Of a stretch of 64,000 bases of DNA, positions 10,513 through 22,673 are shown in pieces. The notes beneath the pieces are model-generated. The model was not told where the DNA came from. It saw only the letters and a program-made list of their open reading frames with translations, and ran no database searches. The stretch's first letter is position 1; every line of letters begins with the position of its first letter. The stretch comes from Eucommia ulmoides (Eukaryota > Streptophyta > Magnoliopsida > Garryales > Eucommiaceae): assembly GCA_016647705.1 (NCBI GenBank), contig CM028328.1:10720614-10784613 (forward strand), read 5' to 3'. The position numbers were made by a program, and so were the translations under genes.

Positions 10513-11635
10513 ATGGTAAAATGTCGTGCAGCAAAACAGCCACGCACGGAAGAATCATCGGCCGCCATGGATTACGATTCGTCGTGATTCGTGTCCAAAC
10601 AAGCCAAAAAATATTTCAACGATCACGAGCACAAACGAACTGGCATTTGTCAACGGGGGTTCGGACCTTTGGAAGACCTCCCAGAAGAATTCAAAACTGT
10701 CATACAGAGCCGACGATGGGAGAAATTATGCGCTTCACCCCAATCAGGTGAGTTGGCCTTGGTACGAGAATTCTATGCTAATATTACTGAGGCCACTGGC
10801 TACCAAACAAAGGTCCAAAACCGTCCAATCCTATTCAGTGCGGAACACTTTAATGATCTGCTAGGTTTGACGGGGTCGGACGCCTCACGGGATTTGTCTG
10901 AAGCTCTCATGCCCACAATGAATGCTATGATCTGAGCCCTGACCATGGGCAACATCGAATGGAAAAAAACATGGCAGGGTCAAGCTATCTTTCCGGCAAG
11001 GTATCTGAAGCCAGTTCCCAAGATATATCATTACTTCATTTACGGGAATTTTCTTCCGACATCCCACTTATCAGATGTCACTAAGAAGCGGGCTTTTATG
11101 TTATATGGCATCTATAGGGAGACACCATCAATATCGGTTGGCACATCTACTCTTTGATACTTCATGTGGCCAGAACGACGAAGTTGATCTTCTTTTTCCC
11201 CCATTCCTGACTGCGCTATTCATACGAGCCAGAGTACTCATCACAGAGAATAACCCTTGCCCCCCTATACGTCCACTCGATCATGCCATGATTACCCGAT
11301 TGTGGAAGGGAGAAGCATTAGACCCGGCTCAGCAGAAAGTTGAGGAAGATGAGGGGCACAAAGAGAACGAAGCAGGTCCGTCAGAGGCACTGACACTCTC
11401 AGCCCACCGCCACTAAATGAATTAGATTTTTCATGATATCTGTGGTCTCCGATCTGACATGAGCCATCTTTAAAATAATTTTTCTCGTATGGGGATTTCC
11501 TTGGATTACTACACTAGGCAGCATGATCAAAATCAAAGGGTTTTATTCGAGCATCTCGAAATCAACATGATGCTCTATACACCAGTGCCGCATCTCAAGC
11601 TCGATGAGCTGCAACCACCATCTCCTCTCCAATGA
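10513..11635 (+). pseudogene. A1 ORF3, plant-transposon-protein domain (broken)
   Basis: This is the third ORF of the Athila element, downstream of pol. It carries the domain often annotated as 'putative plant transposon protein': GFGPLEDLPEEF, a tryptophan-containing helix, LVREFYANI, ILFSAEHFNDLLGL, then a long helical segment. TGA codons at 10585 and 10933 and a frame change near 11140 break it. The remains of a coiled coil and a proline-rich tail (PPSPL) follow to about 11635. No signal peptide or membrane segment is visible in the recognisable part, so an envelope-like role is not supported by sequence. Its function is unknown. Confidence 0.75.
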
Positions 11636-13304
11636 AGGGTAAGAGGTTAGACTATTATGTCTTCCCTCCTAGGTATGTGTCAACCCAATTTTTCATATTT
11701 CTTTTTCTATATATGTTATTGGGTTCGCTGTCTACACAGTAAGGACACTGCCTCGTTCAAGTTAGGGGGTATTAAGCATATAGTTTCTGTTCTTTTTGAG
11801 ATATGAATAATGGATTTTTTTCCAAATGTGAATGTTGAAGGACAAATTTTTTTATGTACAAATTTTTTGTTTATAATTCTATTAATGTTTAGCTTTTGTT
11901 AAATGTAGAATTTTTTTTGTTGTGTATGTGTAATGATTAGTTATGCATGTGTAATGTCTCATTAGCATAGGTATGTTAGTTTTTAGAATTAGAGTAAATA
12001 TGTTAATGAATGTAGTTGTACGTGTATGTTGAGTTTTTGAGTTCATCTGAACCATGTCCCAATGATGAAAATTATCCCTTAATTGCATATTGAGGTCGGG
12101 AGTAATGCCATTCATGTGTGTTTTGTGTGTTTAGCATGTCGATTAGGTAAAAATTATTTTGATCCTAAATCACACGATCGCATAGACTCATTGTATAATA
12201 AGTTGAACGATTTGACGCCGATTATTTAGTAATAAGTTCATGACAGAAATGAGGAATCTAGAACTTTATTGGGGGAGGCTTGAGGCGAAATTATAGGTGA
12301 GGTAATTCCGGAGGCATGATATAGGCCTTTATTTTTATCGCTTGAACCTTTTGAAACTAACCTGAAAATTTAGTCCCTTGTTCCCCTGTCAAAGCCCATA
12401 AACTTTTCAATTTTGAACTTGTTTCCATACTTTAGCCAATTAATTTTTTCCAAACCATTGTCACTAAGGATAAAAGTCAAAATTGAGTGAAATCAAACAG
12501 CATTAGTTTATGCTAACTTGAAGTGAGCGATCGGGGTTTCAGATGAAATGTTCTTGGTTAAGTATAAGCGTGTTCACTTGTCAGTCTTTTACTTCTATTT
12601 GCATGCCCCTAAAATTGTACAAATTCGAATAAGTTTGGGGGTGTAAAAAAAAACTATGTGAATATAGTTTTTATTTTTGGTTGTTGTGACAAGTGAATAT
12701 TAGTTTATTAAATCTTGTTCAGGGTTGTATTTTCAAAGTTAGGGGGTTACGAGAGAGATTTAGCAGCAAGCGTTTGTGCCTCGGATATCATTAAATTATA
12801 ACAAGTTTCTGTTTTCTATTTCTACGATGCCCTTGGTCGTTCTCCAAAGCCAATCCAAGCCCTATTGATCTCTGTGAATGTCCGAACCTACATTAGTGGA
12901 TAGTTGAGCCCAGTCAAGCATATGGTTGTCCTAAATCTTTTAAAAGTTTAAGTCATAACCTTATTTATTGAATAATCCAATCTGGTGTTTGATTAGTTAA
13001 TACATCTAAGTTCTCACACACACACATTTCAAATGGATCTAGAATGGTTTTAACTGATATTGAGTGCTGAAATTCTAGAACACCACGTGGTGTGTATTAT
13101 TCCTTAACTTGATATGATTGCGGGTTGTTGAGGGAAGAACCACATGGTTTCTTTGATTGAACTTGAATCTTACAGGTGTTTACTTCTTATTTGTTAATGT
13201 TTATTTATTTTTAGTTTAGAAATTAGCTCATTAGTGTAGTTAGTGTTATTTAGTGTCAGGGTCTTTTGCTCGAGGATTAGCAAAATTCCAAGTTTGGGGG
13301 TATT
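11636..13304 (+). other. A1 3' non-coding region and polypurine tract
   Basis: This 1.7-kb AT-rich segment has no coding signal. It is collinear with the A2 region 39304-41025 and partly with A3 on the other strand (53340-54440). Landmarks include the GAGGCTTGAGGCGAAATTATAGG block and two short purine tracts: AAGTTTGGGGGTGT near 12630 and the polypurine tract proper at about 13289-13304. Conservation across three families suggests a functional RNA or polyadenylation region. That is an inference. Confidence 0.7.
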
Positions 13305-14822
13305 TGATAGGTTTAAAATACCTATCTATTTCCAATCCAAATTTGCCAATTTTTTAGTGTTTTATTAATATTTTAATTGCATTTTAGTTGTTTTTATATA
13401 ATTTAGGTGTAGGGACGTAAACAATTGAAAAATCGAGCGAAATGGTGGGAAAAGGGTAAAGAAAATATGAAAATTTGAGGTTTCAAGACCAGCTGAAATT
13501 TGCCTAGGCGAAGTTTCCACCGCCTAGGTAGAGTTTAGTCAAAAAGTTGGAGTGCTAAAATCTGCCTAGGCGAAGAAACAACCTCCTAGGCGAAGTTCCG
13601 TCAGAAAGTTGGAGTGCTGAAGTCCGCCTAGGCGAAGTTCTGTTAGAGAGTTGGAATGCAGCCATCCGCCTAGGCAAAAAAACCTTTGCCTAGGCAGAAA
13701 TCAGTCAGAATGAAAGTTTTTAGCCCTCTGCCTAGGCGAAGAAACCACCGCCTAGGTAGATTTCTAACCGACTTAACCTTCACTTAGGCGAAGATTCTAC
13801 CGCCTAGACGAAATTCTCTGTACAGGGGAAAATATCTTTTTAGATATTTTTGAAATCTTAGGCCTATAAATACCCCTTTCCCACGTTTGAAAGTGGTTGT
13901 TCAGCATCCCTAACCCAAATATAGTGTTCTTAAGTTATCTTGGAGAGATCAAGGAGGAGGTTCATCATTTAGGCAAAGAGGAAAGATTTGTGGAGCGATA
14001 TTAAGCGGTAGTTGACCATTCCATTCTTAGATTTGATCGTTCTTCTCTTGTTTTTGTCTTTGTAATTACTTTTCCATATTTAATGATGTTGAATCACTCT
14101 TGTTTTGTATGGTATATGGCTAAGATCATGTAGTAGTAGTTAAATGTTACTTAGGTGTTGTTGAAATCATGTAAATGCTAGTTGAATGAATTAATGTTAC
14201 TTTAATGGATGTTTATCTAAATCCGATTGGGTTTACCGTTATTCTTGATAATAGGCTTGTATTGATAAACCGAGAATACGGGGTTTGACACTCGGGAGAG
14301 GTAACCCCGGATTCGGATTAGGATAAACGCAACGTGACATTCTAACGACCCGGGAGGGTGTTAGAACATATGCAATCCATGACGTTGGCTCAAGACTCAC
14401 GCGACCTAGAGTCGTTAAGGCGTTAAGGGGGACTTTTCGTTGACACGAAGTCGTGTAATCCCCCGTCTTACACTTAAGAGAGGTAGCAGAGGAGTTGTAG
14501 ATACGGAGATTGTTGGAATAGATAAACACCGTTATAGCTAACTAAATGAAGTTAAGTATGCATTATGTGAAATAAATCAATACCTAAATAATTAGTGTAA
14601 TTAGAACTAACCTAATAGCTGTCATTTATCTCAGTAGATTAAATAGAATACAAACAATTCTTGAAAAATCGGGATAATATGGGACTATGTTAATCAAAAT
14701 ATTCAACCAAATTACATGTGTTCCCAGTAGAACGATATCCTATCTCACGATCACTATATTAAAACGAGACCTCGTATACTTGCGAGTAGTTATTACGCAA
14801 GCGATGAAATCCTCGACGTACA
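13305..14822 (+). repeat. A1 3' LTR
   Basis: This is the 1518-bp partner of 2242-3738, with clear point divergence. It has a TATA box at 13864-13873 and a palindrome array at about 13498-13810. The R/U5 hairpin is at 14427-14464, where G5 and C5 arms bracket an inner stem. It ends CGTACA at 14822. The next 8 bases (AGTTTTTG) equal the first bases of the A1 internal region rather than flanking DNA. Confidence 0.92.
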
Positions 14823-14839
14823 AGTTTTTGTTATGCTTC

Positions 14840-14911
14840 CCGATTGTAGTATAGTGGTGAGTATTCCTGCCTGTCACGCGGGTGACCCGGGTTTGATCCC
14901 CGGCAATGGCG
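14840..14911 (+). tRNA. tRNA-Asp(GTC)-like sequence, probably non-functional
   Basis: The 72 bases match plant tRNA-Asp over D arm, anticodon arm (anticodon GTC at 14873-14875), variable loop and T arm. The acceptor stem is weak: pairs 1-72 and 3-70 are mismatched, while pairs 2 and 4-7 form. The T loop has TTTGATC where the consensus is TTCGATC, which also weakens the B box. It sits exactly between the A1 3' LTR and the start of homology with the Tat-like LTR (14912). tRNA-Asp is also the primer of the Athila elements here. It could be a decayed gene or a reverse-transcribed copy. Confidence 0.7.
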
Positions 14912-15013
14912 TCAAAAACAAATTTTAATGACATAGAAAGGAAGGGATAAAACTTGTTTTCATCCTCTTCTCGATTCTCTACTTCTTCCACTATCAAAAT
15001 CTTGGGTGCGTCA
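14912..15013 (+). repeat. Truncated 5' LTR of Tat-like element
   Basis: Homologous to 43478-43588: both share the GAGGAAGGGAT, GTTTTCAT and CGATTCTCTA landmarks, then CTATCAAAATC and GGGTGCGTCA. Roughly 3.6 kb of LTR expected upstream is absent. Confidence 0.75.
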
Positions 15014-15015
15014 AC

Positions 15016-15033
15016 TGGAAACTCCGCTAGGGA
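15016..15033 (+). other. Primer binding site of Tat-like element
   Basis: TGGAAACTCCGCTAGGGA begins 2 bases after the LTR end. It resembles the TGGCGACTCC-type primer sites of Tat/Ogre elements, with two or three changes. I did not verify the tRNA partner. Confidence 0.5.
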
Positions 15034-18000
15034 CTACTGTAAGAGTATCAGGTCTAGTTGAAGTCTAAATCTATATTCACTGTTTAATAGCATCCAAGGA
15101 TTATGTATTTGATTTCAAGCATGAATGATTCCCTACCACCAATAATAATAATAATTAAAAAAAAAAACGTATTATTTCATATGTATATATCAGCATACAT
15201 TCATATTTAATGTCTTTATTTACTATATTTATATTTATTGTCTTTAAATACCATATTTAAATACAGTATTTACATTTTTGCATTTACATTACTGTATACT
15301 CTCTCCAAAGCACGAGCACTCACTTTGCATTGCATATCATTGATGAAAAACCCTAGCCATAACCCTCTTAGAGATAAAGAGACGTAGTAGGGGCTGAAGT
15401 CGGCAAGGTCATGATGCTGATTCAAGTACTGAAAACCTTTAAGTTAGAAAGAAAAGTTACTAAAAGCAAGGCTGGGTGGATTCCTCCCTTGGGAGCCACC
15501 TACAAACCCCTTCTCGCTCTAACCACCAACCAAAGATGGATGTTCCCCTGGGGAGGACGCCAGAGGTTTGAAGGTCTGGGAACCAAGATTTTTTGGATGC
15601 ACTAGAAGAAAATCCAAACCCACATATAGTAAGCCTAGGATAGAGGATAACCAAAACCCTATTCTACTCAGGACACTTACCTTGGAAAGAGATGTTATTT
15701 TCGATTTCTGTACAGTTATTTACATTACTGTTGTATTAGGTATATAGAATAACCTTCTAAGAGAATTAGAGGCGTAATAATCAAGCTGCAAGAAATAACA
15801 AGAATCCTTATTTTATTTAACCCAATAGACCATCAAACATAAACATCAAATTAATAATGCCCATTTCATCCATAATAATCCACTTAAAACTTACTTCAAT
15901 AAAGCCACAATCACCTTCGCCTTTAAATAATTACAAAAAGATTCACTTCAAATAAACAAATAATCATATCATTTTCTAAACAAAGTTGTCTAAGGTTCGC
16001 CCACTTGGACAACACGAAGTAATGTACTTTGATCGTGTGAAATCACGTTAAACTACCAAAATATAAGAAAGTGTCGTCACACAGTTGAATCAGGACTGTG
16101 TGATATAAATAGAGCATATCTCGGGTCACCATTTCCTAGGAGATGTATGTCATGTCCTAAGCATAATGTCATTTCTCATAAATCCTATACAATAAAAATT
16201 ATACACCATCAGGAAAGACATTTATTTTAGGTTTAAAATGCCTTAGGCAGGTCAAGATCTATTCTAATAGGAGTCCACCTGAGGTTTACTAGTCAGACTG
16301 TCCAAATAAAGTCACCCTCAGCGAGACGTCATGAGATCAAAGGTGTCTTAGATCCTTCCTCAAGTCCTAGGAATCATAATCCATCTTTTGAGGAAGAAAA
16401 AAAGATAAGTTCTGCCTTTAGGTTCTAAGAAAAATGATTTATTGAGGAAAAAGAAGTATAAGTTCTGCCATTATGTCCTAAGGAAAATGATCCATGTGTT
16501 GAGGAAAAAATATATAGGATAATTCTGTCATTATGTCCTAAGAACAATGATCTATTTTTCAAGGAAGAAAATAGACGAGTATGTCATCAAGCTCTAGGAG
16601 CAATTATCCCTACTTTGAAAAGAAAAAAGTGGGAAATAATTTTGTCATTAAGTTCTTGGGGCCATGATCCATGTCTTGAGAAAGAAAATAATGACTTTGT
16701 CTTAGGGTCCTAGGAAAGAATGATCTGTATCTTGAGGATAAAAGACTAATCATGACATAGCCCTAAGATGACTGTAAATTTTAAACTTGACAATGAACTA
16801 AAGTTGTACGTTACCCATACTCTACAAAGCCGTGTCCAAGCTATGGTTTGTCCAGAATAGATTTGAGAATTGCCTACTAAAGTTGTGTGTTCCTAGGTTT
16901 GCATACATACAGTACGAACATAATCATCCATGTAGACATACTCACATAGTCAAAAAATATAAAACATGGCATAAAGATAGGATAATTTGCATCCTTAAAA
17001 GTTCATTATTAGAGTTCTAGGTTGTTAATCACTTAATAAATCTAGAAAATCTATTTTACGTAACTTTTGCTAAAAGCCATCCGAGAGTCACTTGCAAGGT
17101 TGTAAAATAGACTCGATCCCTCCCTCTGTTGGAAGTCCTCAAGATGACTCCGAAATTTCGACGATGCGAGAAGACATTACCTCCGTGAAACAAATACTAA
17201 GCCAGACAAACCCAGCCTCATTATTCCTTGAAAAGATAAAAGAGTACCATATCTATCTTCGTCTTTCCTTTAACTCCTTAAGCCCCTTTCAATGAATTAA
17301 GTATTATCTTGTACGCCGAAGTACTATATCTATGTATCACTAAATGCAGGCTTATTTTGTCTAAGGTCGACTCAGGTCTTTATACTCTAACTTCCATAAA
17401 TTAATTTGCTTGTCGCAATATATATACCGTGAATAGTTAAAAATAACGATAATATAATTTCAATACTAAATTAGACCATTATCTAAAGAAAAATGTTGAA
17501 AGAAATGTCTTGTTTCAACCAAACAATGGTGAGATGTTGACAAAAAATCTTAGGACGTTAGAAAAAAAAACCTAAGAACCCTGATATGGAATGGGTACAC
17601 TTGCTCCAACCAGGGAGTGTCCAAGTAACACTAAAGAAGTATAGAAGACCTCCTCAACCAGAATGAAGGAAGAAATATCCAAAAGATTTGAGATGCAATT
17701 AATGATAGATAAAATCTTAGAGCCTAGACCCTGTCTGAGAAAAATTCTTGAAAGATCGGGTAGTTGAACAAAGAAGGATTGATTAATATAAACTAAGATT
17801 TTATCTAGACGTAACCAATTCAGAAGTACATGGAAACCTACCTAAAATAAAAGTCAGAGGAACCTTGTAGAATTGAAGAAAGCCAATAATGGAATAAGAC
17901 AATGAGACTTCATTTAAATAATACCTAATAATGGGAAAAATAGTCGCGATAAGGGTGAAACCAACAAAGACCTCAAGACTGACTCAAATTACCATAAACA

Positions 18001-18384
18001 TCTAGAATTGTAAAAATCCTGAAATTACATGTTAAGAAAAATAATAAAGATCAGTCTCAGAAAGTTTCTATATAATCCGAGTATTCAGTCGTAAGGGTGT
18101 TTCAACACCTAGTGACTTGGGCCAACTGGATCGGGATTACTACCCAAAGCTTGCTATATGGATTATGTGGAAAGTATGACTCCCTACTTGTTGGAGTAAA
18201 GAAAAATAACAAAAAATTCTCTTAACACTACCAGGACATAATAACATTTGTTAGTCATCATTAACCAACACTTATTTCTCTATTACTTCTATTTTTCCTC
18301 CTCTGAGTCATCTCAGGAAGGCTCATTCCATCTGCCCTCAGTCCAAGACAGAAGAAATGAAGTAGAGTCATCGATGAAGCCTGG
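15034..18384 (+). other. Tat-like internal region, left part, non-coding
   Basis: AT-rich sequence without recognisable protein domains. Short open frames (15411-15605, 16832-17020, 17092-17295) show no family resemblance. A block of degenerate tandem repeats at 16345-16745 is annotated separately. The beginning looks like a retrotransposon leader (15300-15400). Confidence 0.6.
16345..16745. repeat. Degenerate ~65-bp tandem repeat
   Basis: About six diverged units share TGATCCATGTCTTGAGGAA, an A-rich spacer, then TTCTGTCATTA and GTCCTAAGGAAA. Unit length varies because the A-rich spacer varies. Confidence 0.65.
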
Positions 18385-18389
18385 GTAAC

Positions 18390-20097
18390 TGGTGGCCGCT
18401 AATCTAGCGCTGCCACTTTCACCGCAAGCGTACGGATCAAGTTTTAGTAATAAGGACCTTTCGGTCGGGTATCGTATCCACAGGGATTGGTTGAGATTAC
18501 TATCGAGTACCGCAATTATCATAACCTAATTTTATCTAGGTGAAAAAAATAGAATATAATTTAATACTGATATTACAATACTACTTTAACTATACTAATT
18601 ACTAATACGAGATAGTTGTGGGATGGATTATCTAGGGATTAACTCTATTTACTTAAACGCATTTGATTTCGTTTAGTTTACAATAATGGTGTTTGACCTA
18701 TTTGACAATCTCGGTATCTAAAACTCCTCCGCCACCTCTCCCTAATGTAAGACGGAGGATATAACGCAACTTCCTGTCAACGAAGAAGTCCCCATCGACG
18801 TCTTAACGACCCTAGGTTGCGTCAGTCTTGCCCCAACCTCATTGATTGCACACAAAACCTCAATTCGAAAACTCCCTTGCCACCTCTCCCGAGTGTAAGA
18901 CGAGGGATATAACATGACTTCGTGTTAATGAAGAAGTCCCCCTCAACGTCTTAACAACTCTAGGTCACGTGAGTCTCACCCCAACGTCATTGATTTCATG
19001 CGTTGTATTTACTCTATCGACAATCTCAGTTCTAAAACTCTCTCACCACCTCCCGAGTGTAAGACAAGGGAATACGCGACTTTGAATTAATGAAGAAGTC
19101 TCCCTCAATGTCTTAACGATCCTAGATCGTGTGAGTCTTGCGCCAACATCATAGATTTTCGACAATCCTAACCCCGACCGGGTTATTGGATCGTGGCGTT
19201 TGTTTATTCTAATCTGAATCCAGGATTTGTCAAACCCCGTATTCTCAATATGTAAATCTAAGCACAATAAATAAACAATATGATAAACACACTAAAACAT
19301 TGAAGAACAATCATCAAAGAAACACAACTAAACCAAAACTACATTTTTATAAATAATATTCATCACATACATAATCCACGTTTAACCTAAGACCATAGCC
19401 ATCTATACAATTGAAACTAGACTAAAAATGCTCAAGCATACATAGAAGATAAGAAATAAAAGGAAAAACGGATGAACTTAGCTGATATTCGAATATTAGC
19501 TGCTAAAACTATCCACCAAAAGATTCTCCTTCTCCGCGTGTTGATCTTCTCATTCCGATATGTTTGAGCACTCCCCATACTCTCTTTATATCCTAACCTA
19601 AGCCTTAAGGGTTGTAATAGCCGGAGTGTGTGAAGGAGGAATAAGGAAAAGGGTATAAATAGACAAAATATCTAAAATAAATATCTCCCACTGTGTAGAG
19701 CCCACCGCCTAGGCGGTAAGATTTTTCGCCTAGGCAGAGAGTATGTCGGTTAAGGTTTGCCGCGGCGGTTGAGACGACGGTGGACTAGGAAAATAATCTG
19801 CTGGATTTCTGCCTAGGCGGTGGGCTGTCAGCAAGATTTGGTTTTTTTTCTACTTCTTTACCGCCTAGGCGGTGGGATTCCTTCAGAATTTAGCCTTTAT
19901 GCTTGTTTTTCCACCGTTCTCCAACCGTTTTTTATACGAATTGATCATTTAAGCTCCGATTTCATACCTTTTCACTCCATGCTTCTGTTTTAATACAAAA
20001 AGAATAAAAACATATTAAAACATATAAAAATAACTATAAACGTACTTGAAAACTAACAAATTCGGTTTGAAAATATAAGGGTAATTTACACCTATCA
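18390..20097 (-). repeat. Solo LTR 1, Athila-like, with TSD GTAAC
   Basis: A 1708-bp LTR in reverse orientation. Read on the minus strand it starts TGATAGGTGTAAA, as in A2, and ends CCACCA. Perfect 5-bp duplications GTAAC flank it (18385-18389 and 20098-20102), so it is a bona fide insertion reduced to one LTR by recombination. U3 has CCTAGG palindromes (19704-19870). The U5-type segment is present three times in tandem (18710-19165), unlike the other LTRs here. Confidence 0.9.
18710..19165. repeat. Threefold ~150-bp repeat inside solo LTR 1
   Basis: Three consecutive diverged copies share CCACCTC, GAGTGTAAGAC, GAAGAAGTC(C/T)CC, GTCTTAACGA and a GTGAGTCT-like block. They start near 18715, 18860 and 19025. 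A1, A2, solo LTR 2 and A3 have a single copy of this segment. Confidence 0.75.
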
Positions 20098-20102
20098 GTA
20101 AC

Positions 20103-22668
20103 ATATAAGGCCTAGATAATCTCGATAACAATCTTAGAAAATGTCAATATCATAACTTGATGGAATTGAAACTAGACAACCTCGTTAACTAATAAATACG
20201 GATATTTGGTCTAAATTACTATTGAACTTATCTTCATCATAATTTACATTAATCCGATGCAAAAATCACAACAATCATTAAGATAATTAAACGTTTGAAT
20301 ATGATTTCTTGAGTATACTCTAGTCAAAATAATCTCACATAAACATGGAAAGAAAATATATATGGTGCATATAGGTTAATTCTTAGGAAAGTATGGGAAA
20401 GGTAGAGAAGAAGTCTTATTAAATACGTCATTCACTTGAACCCTCTCCCAAAACTCATCCAAAAGTTATTCAAAACCAAAGCTAAATCAACAATTGTCTC
20501 TATTATAAGCCAGATGTTACCATTCTGGGATATTCTGAGCTTAGCCAAGCAAGAACTGAAAAACCTCCCACTTATTCTTGTCTGAACCTTTCTATCCTGC
20601 AACCAAAACCTAAAGATTGTTCGAATAGGAGATCCCGATCAGAATTCCAATTGCAACGTAAGAAGGACCAAAGAAGAAGGAAGCCTATCAGAAGCACCAG
20701 TCAACTTTCTGTATCAGAAATAACATGGAAATAACCAAGTGAGAGGGCTAATAGCAAAAGGGTACATAGGGAAAACTTTCTAGGAAACATTCTAGGAGAA
20801 AACTAACATCTCTAGATATATGACACATTCCCTAGGAAAACATTCTAGAGTATGGCGTCATAAAATCATACAATACATACGTCAGTATCAAAGTACTAAG
20901 CAGGCACTATGCATTGTGTATCACGTAGACATACATAACTTGCATACGCATAAGAAAAATTAGGCATCATACTTCAAACTAGAGCCTATGACATTGTGCA
21001 TATCATTTATGCATCAATAGGCCGTCATCGACACGACACTTGCACCTATATATCTTATCTGGAAGCTCTAGTAGGCTAGCATGCAATCCTCGGACATGTA
21101 ATTTGGTCAAGTTACCTCACTATGTCACTGTACCATCATCCGCCCCTAATAATGGTTTTCAACCAAATTAGGGTTAGACAAGGAATCGAACTCATATAAG
21201 GTGCGTCTTGACAGTAGACCTTACTCATTCCCAAGAAGTGTCAATTTGTAGTGTAGTGTCATTAGAAAATCGGCCTCACTAGGATCTAGCACGATTTTCT
21301 TAGAATTGAGCAAATCCTAGAGTCGTACTAAGCCTCCAGTCAACCAAAATGAAATAGTATAATTTAAATACATAGAAACATTTTCCAATCAAAGTTAACG
21401 ATTGATTTTACCTAGCTAAGGCTTAGACAAAAATTCTAGCAAGACGAACCAATTTAGCTTCATAATCCTATAGCTAATCAGTCTTCTCCCCAACCCACAG
21501 GATCGGTATATTTTACACTATTAATAATCACAAATTGCACGATAGGAAGTGTCGGATTAGATTTCCAAACGGAACTATTCCAGTCGCTGCCCTAGTCTAC
21601 GATTGGGGCACATTTCATCATATCCATATTTTTTTTTATGGAAACAACAGTCATTTAATCTCATAACATGAAATTAAATGCTCAAATTATAATGAAATTA
21701 ATTAATTTCATTAAACCAAAAGATGTAGGAACTACGTGTCAGCCTGATTCCTCGGTAGAGCCTAGGATACATAGGAAACCCTTGCAGGTTCGATTAATAA
21801 ACTTAAACTCAACCATGTGCAATGAAATATGTGCCGACATGATTCTTAGTTATTTGACATTTTGTAGGCAACCAATATACAGGTTTGGCCGCGCCATTTA
21901 AAATAAAATAAAAAACATTCATGCGCATTGAACTAAGCGTCAACCAAATTCCCTGTGCAAAATAGGAATACCTAGGAAACCTTTACAAGGTTCGGTTGAC
22001 AACCAATGAATACCTAGTAATATTTCGACCAGATCCTTGGTAGATCACCAAGGTACATAAGAAACCCAAGTAGGTTTGGTCGAAACAAAAAGGGGAGAGG
22101 GGTATCATATTTATAACGTTTTCTCAGCCCTAAACTAGGGCATATCTCTAGGAATAGTCCTTTGACTCTCTTGAGAAAATCCATATGCACTCTCTTTGTT
22201 TACCAAAAAATAAATGGATGCTTAACTAGGAACTACGCATCAACTTGACTCCCAGCGAAGGCAGGGATACATAGGAAACCCTTGTTTGTTTCGTTGACAA
22301 ACTAATAGGAACTGAACTACTATTTTGACCCTTTTCTTAGTAGATTACCAAGTCACGTAGGAAACCTTTTTGGTCACCATTAACAAAATCTCAGGCCATT
22401 TGGAAGTGAAATCATGACAAACAATAAAATCATCACAGAGTTGCTCAATAATAAATCCCCCAATCAATTGGAAATGAACCACACCAAATATAACAATAGG
22501 CCACTAATCCAGATTTATCCATGCTAAGCTTTAACCAGTCAAGAAAGAATTAAGCATCAACCAGAGTCCTGGTAAATACCAGGATACGAAAGACCTTTAT
22601 AGGTTGGGTCATCACCTTAAACAAAAAATTACTCCATCCCTAGCAGACTGTGCTTCGACCTGTCCTTA
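20103..22668 (+). other. Tat-like internal region, middle part, with dispersed repeats
   Basis: Non-coding. From about 21720 onward, related ~70-100 bp units recur: an AACTACGCGTCAACC-like block, a variable middle, then GATACATAGGAAACCCTTG and GGTTCGGTTGACA. Good examples lie around 21730, 21940, 22030, 22235, 22330 and 22555. The same family continues after solo LTR 2 (24060-24530) and in the 3' LTR (42730-42960). Such ACGTAGGAAACC repeats are typical of Tat-type non-coding regions in my reading. Confidence 0.55.
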
Positions 22669-22673
22669 GTAGA

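Larger units (their letters stand above)
2242..14822 (+). mobile_element. Athila-type LTR retrotransposon A1
   Basis: Two direct LTRs (2242-3738 and 13305-14822) bound gag, pol and a third ORF, in the order typical of the Athila lineage of Ty3/Gypsy. The primer site starts at 3745 and matches tRNA-Asp. The polypurine tract (core GGGGG at 13296-13300) ends just before the 3' LTR. Protease, reverse transcriptase, RNase H and integrase are all recognisable, but all carry stops and frameshifts, so the copy is dead. The LTRs begin TG and end CA. No 5-bp target duplication is visible: ATAAG precedes the 5' LTR and AGTTT follows the 3' LTR. This suggests that one edge was rearranged after insertion. 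Confidence 0.93.

Noticed and set aside
10513..11635. ORF3 as a retroviral-type envelope gene
   Set aside because: Position fits the env-like slot of Athila, but neither A1 nor A2 shows a signal peptide, transmembrane helix or cleavage motif in this ORF; the visible features are a soluble domain, a coiled coil and a proline-rich tail.
14840..14911. Functional tRNA-Asp gene
   Set aside because: Two acceptor-stem mismatches and a changed T-loop base in the B box make function unlikely; kept as tRNA-like only.
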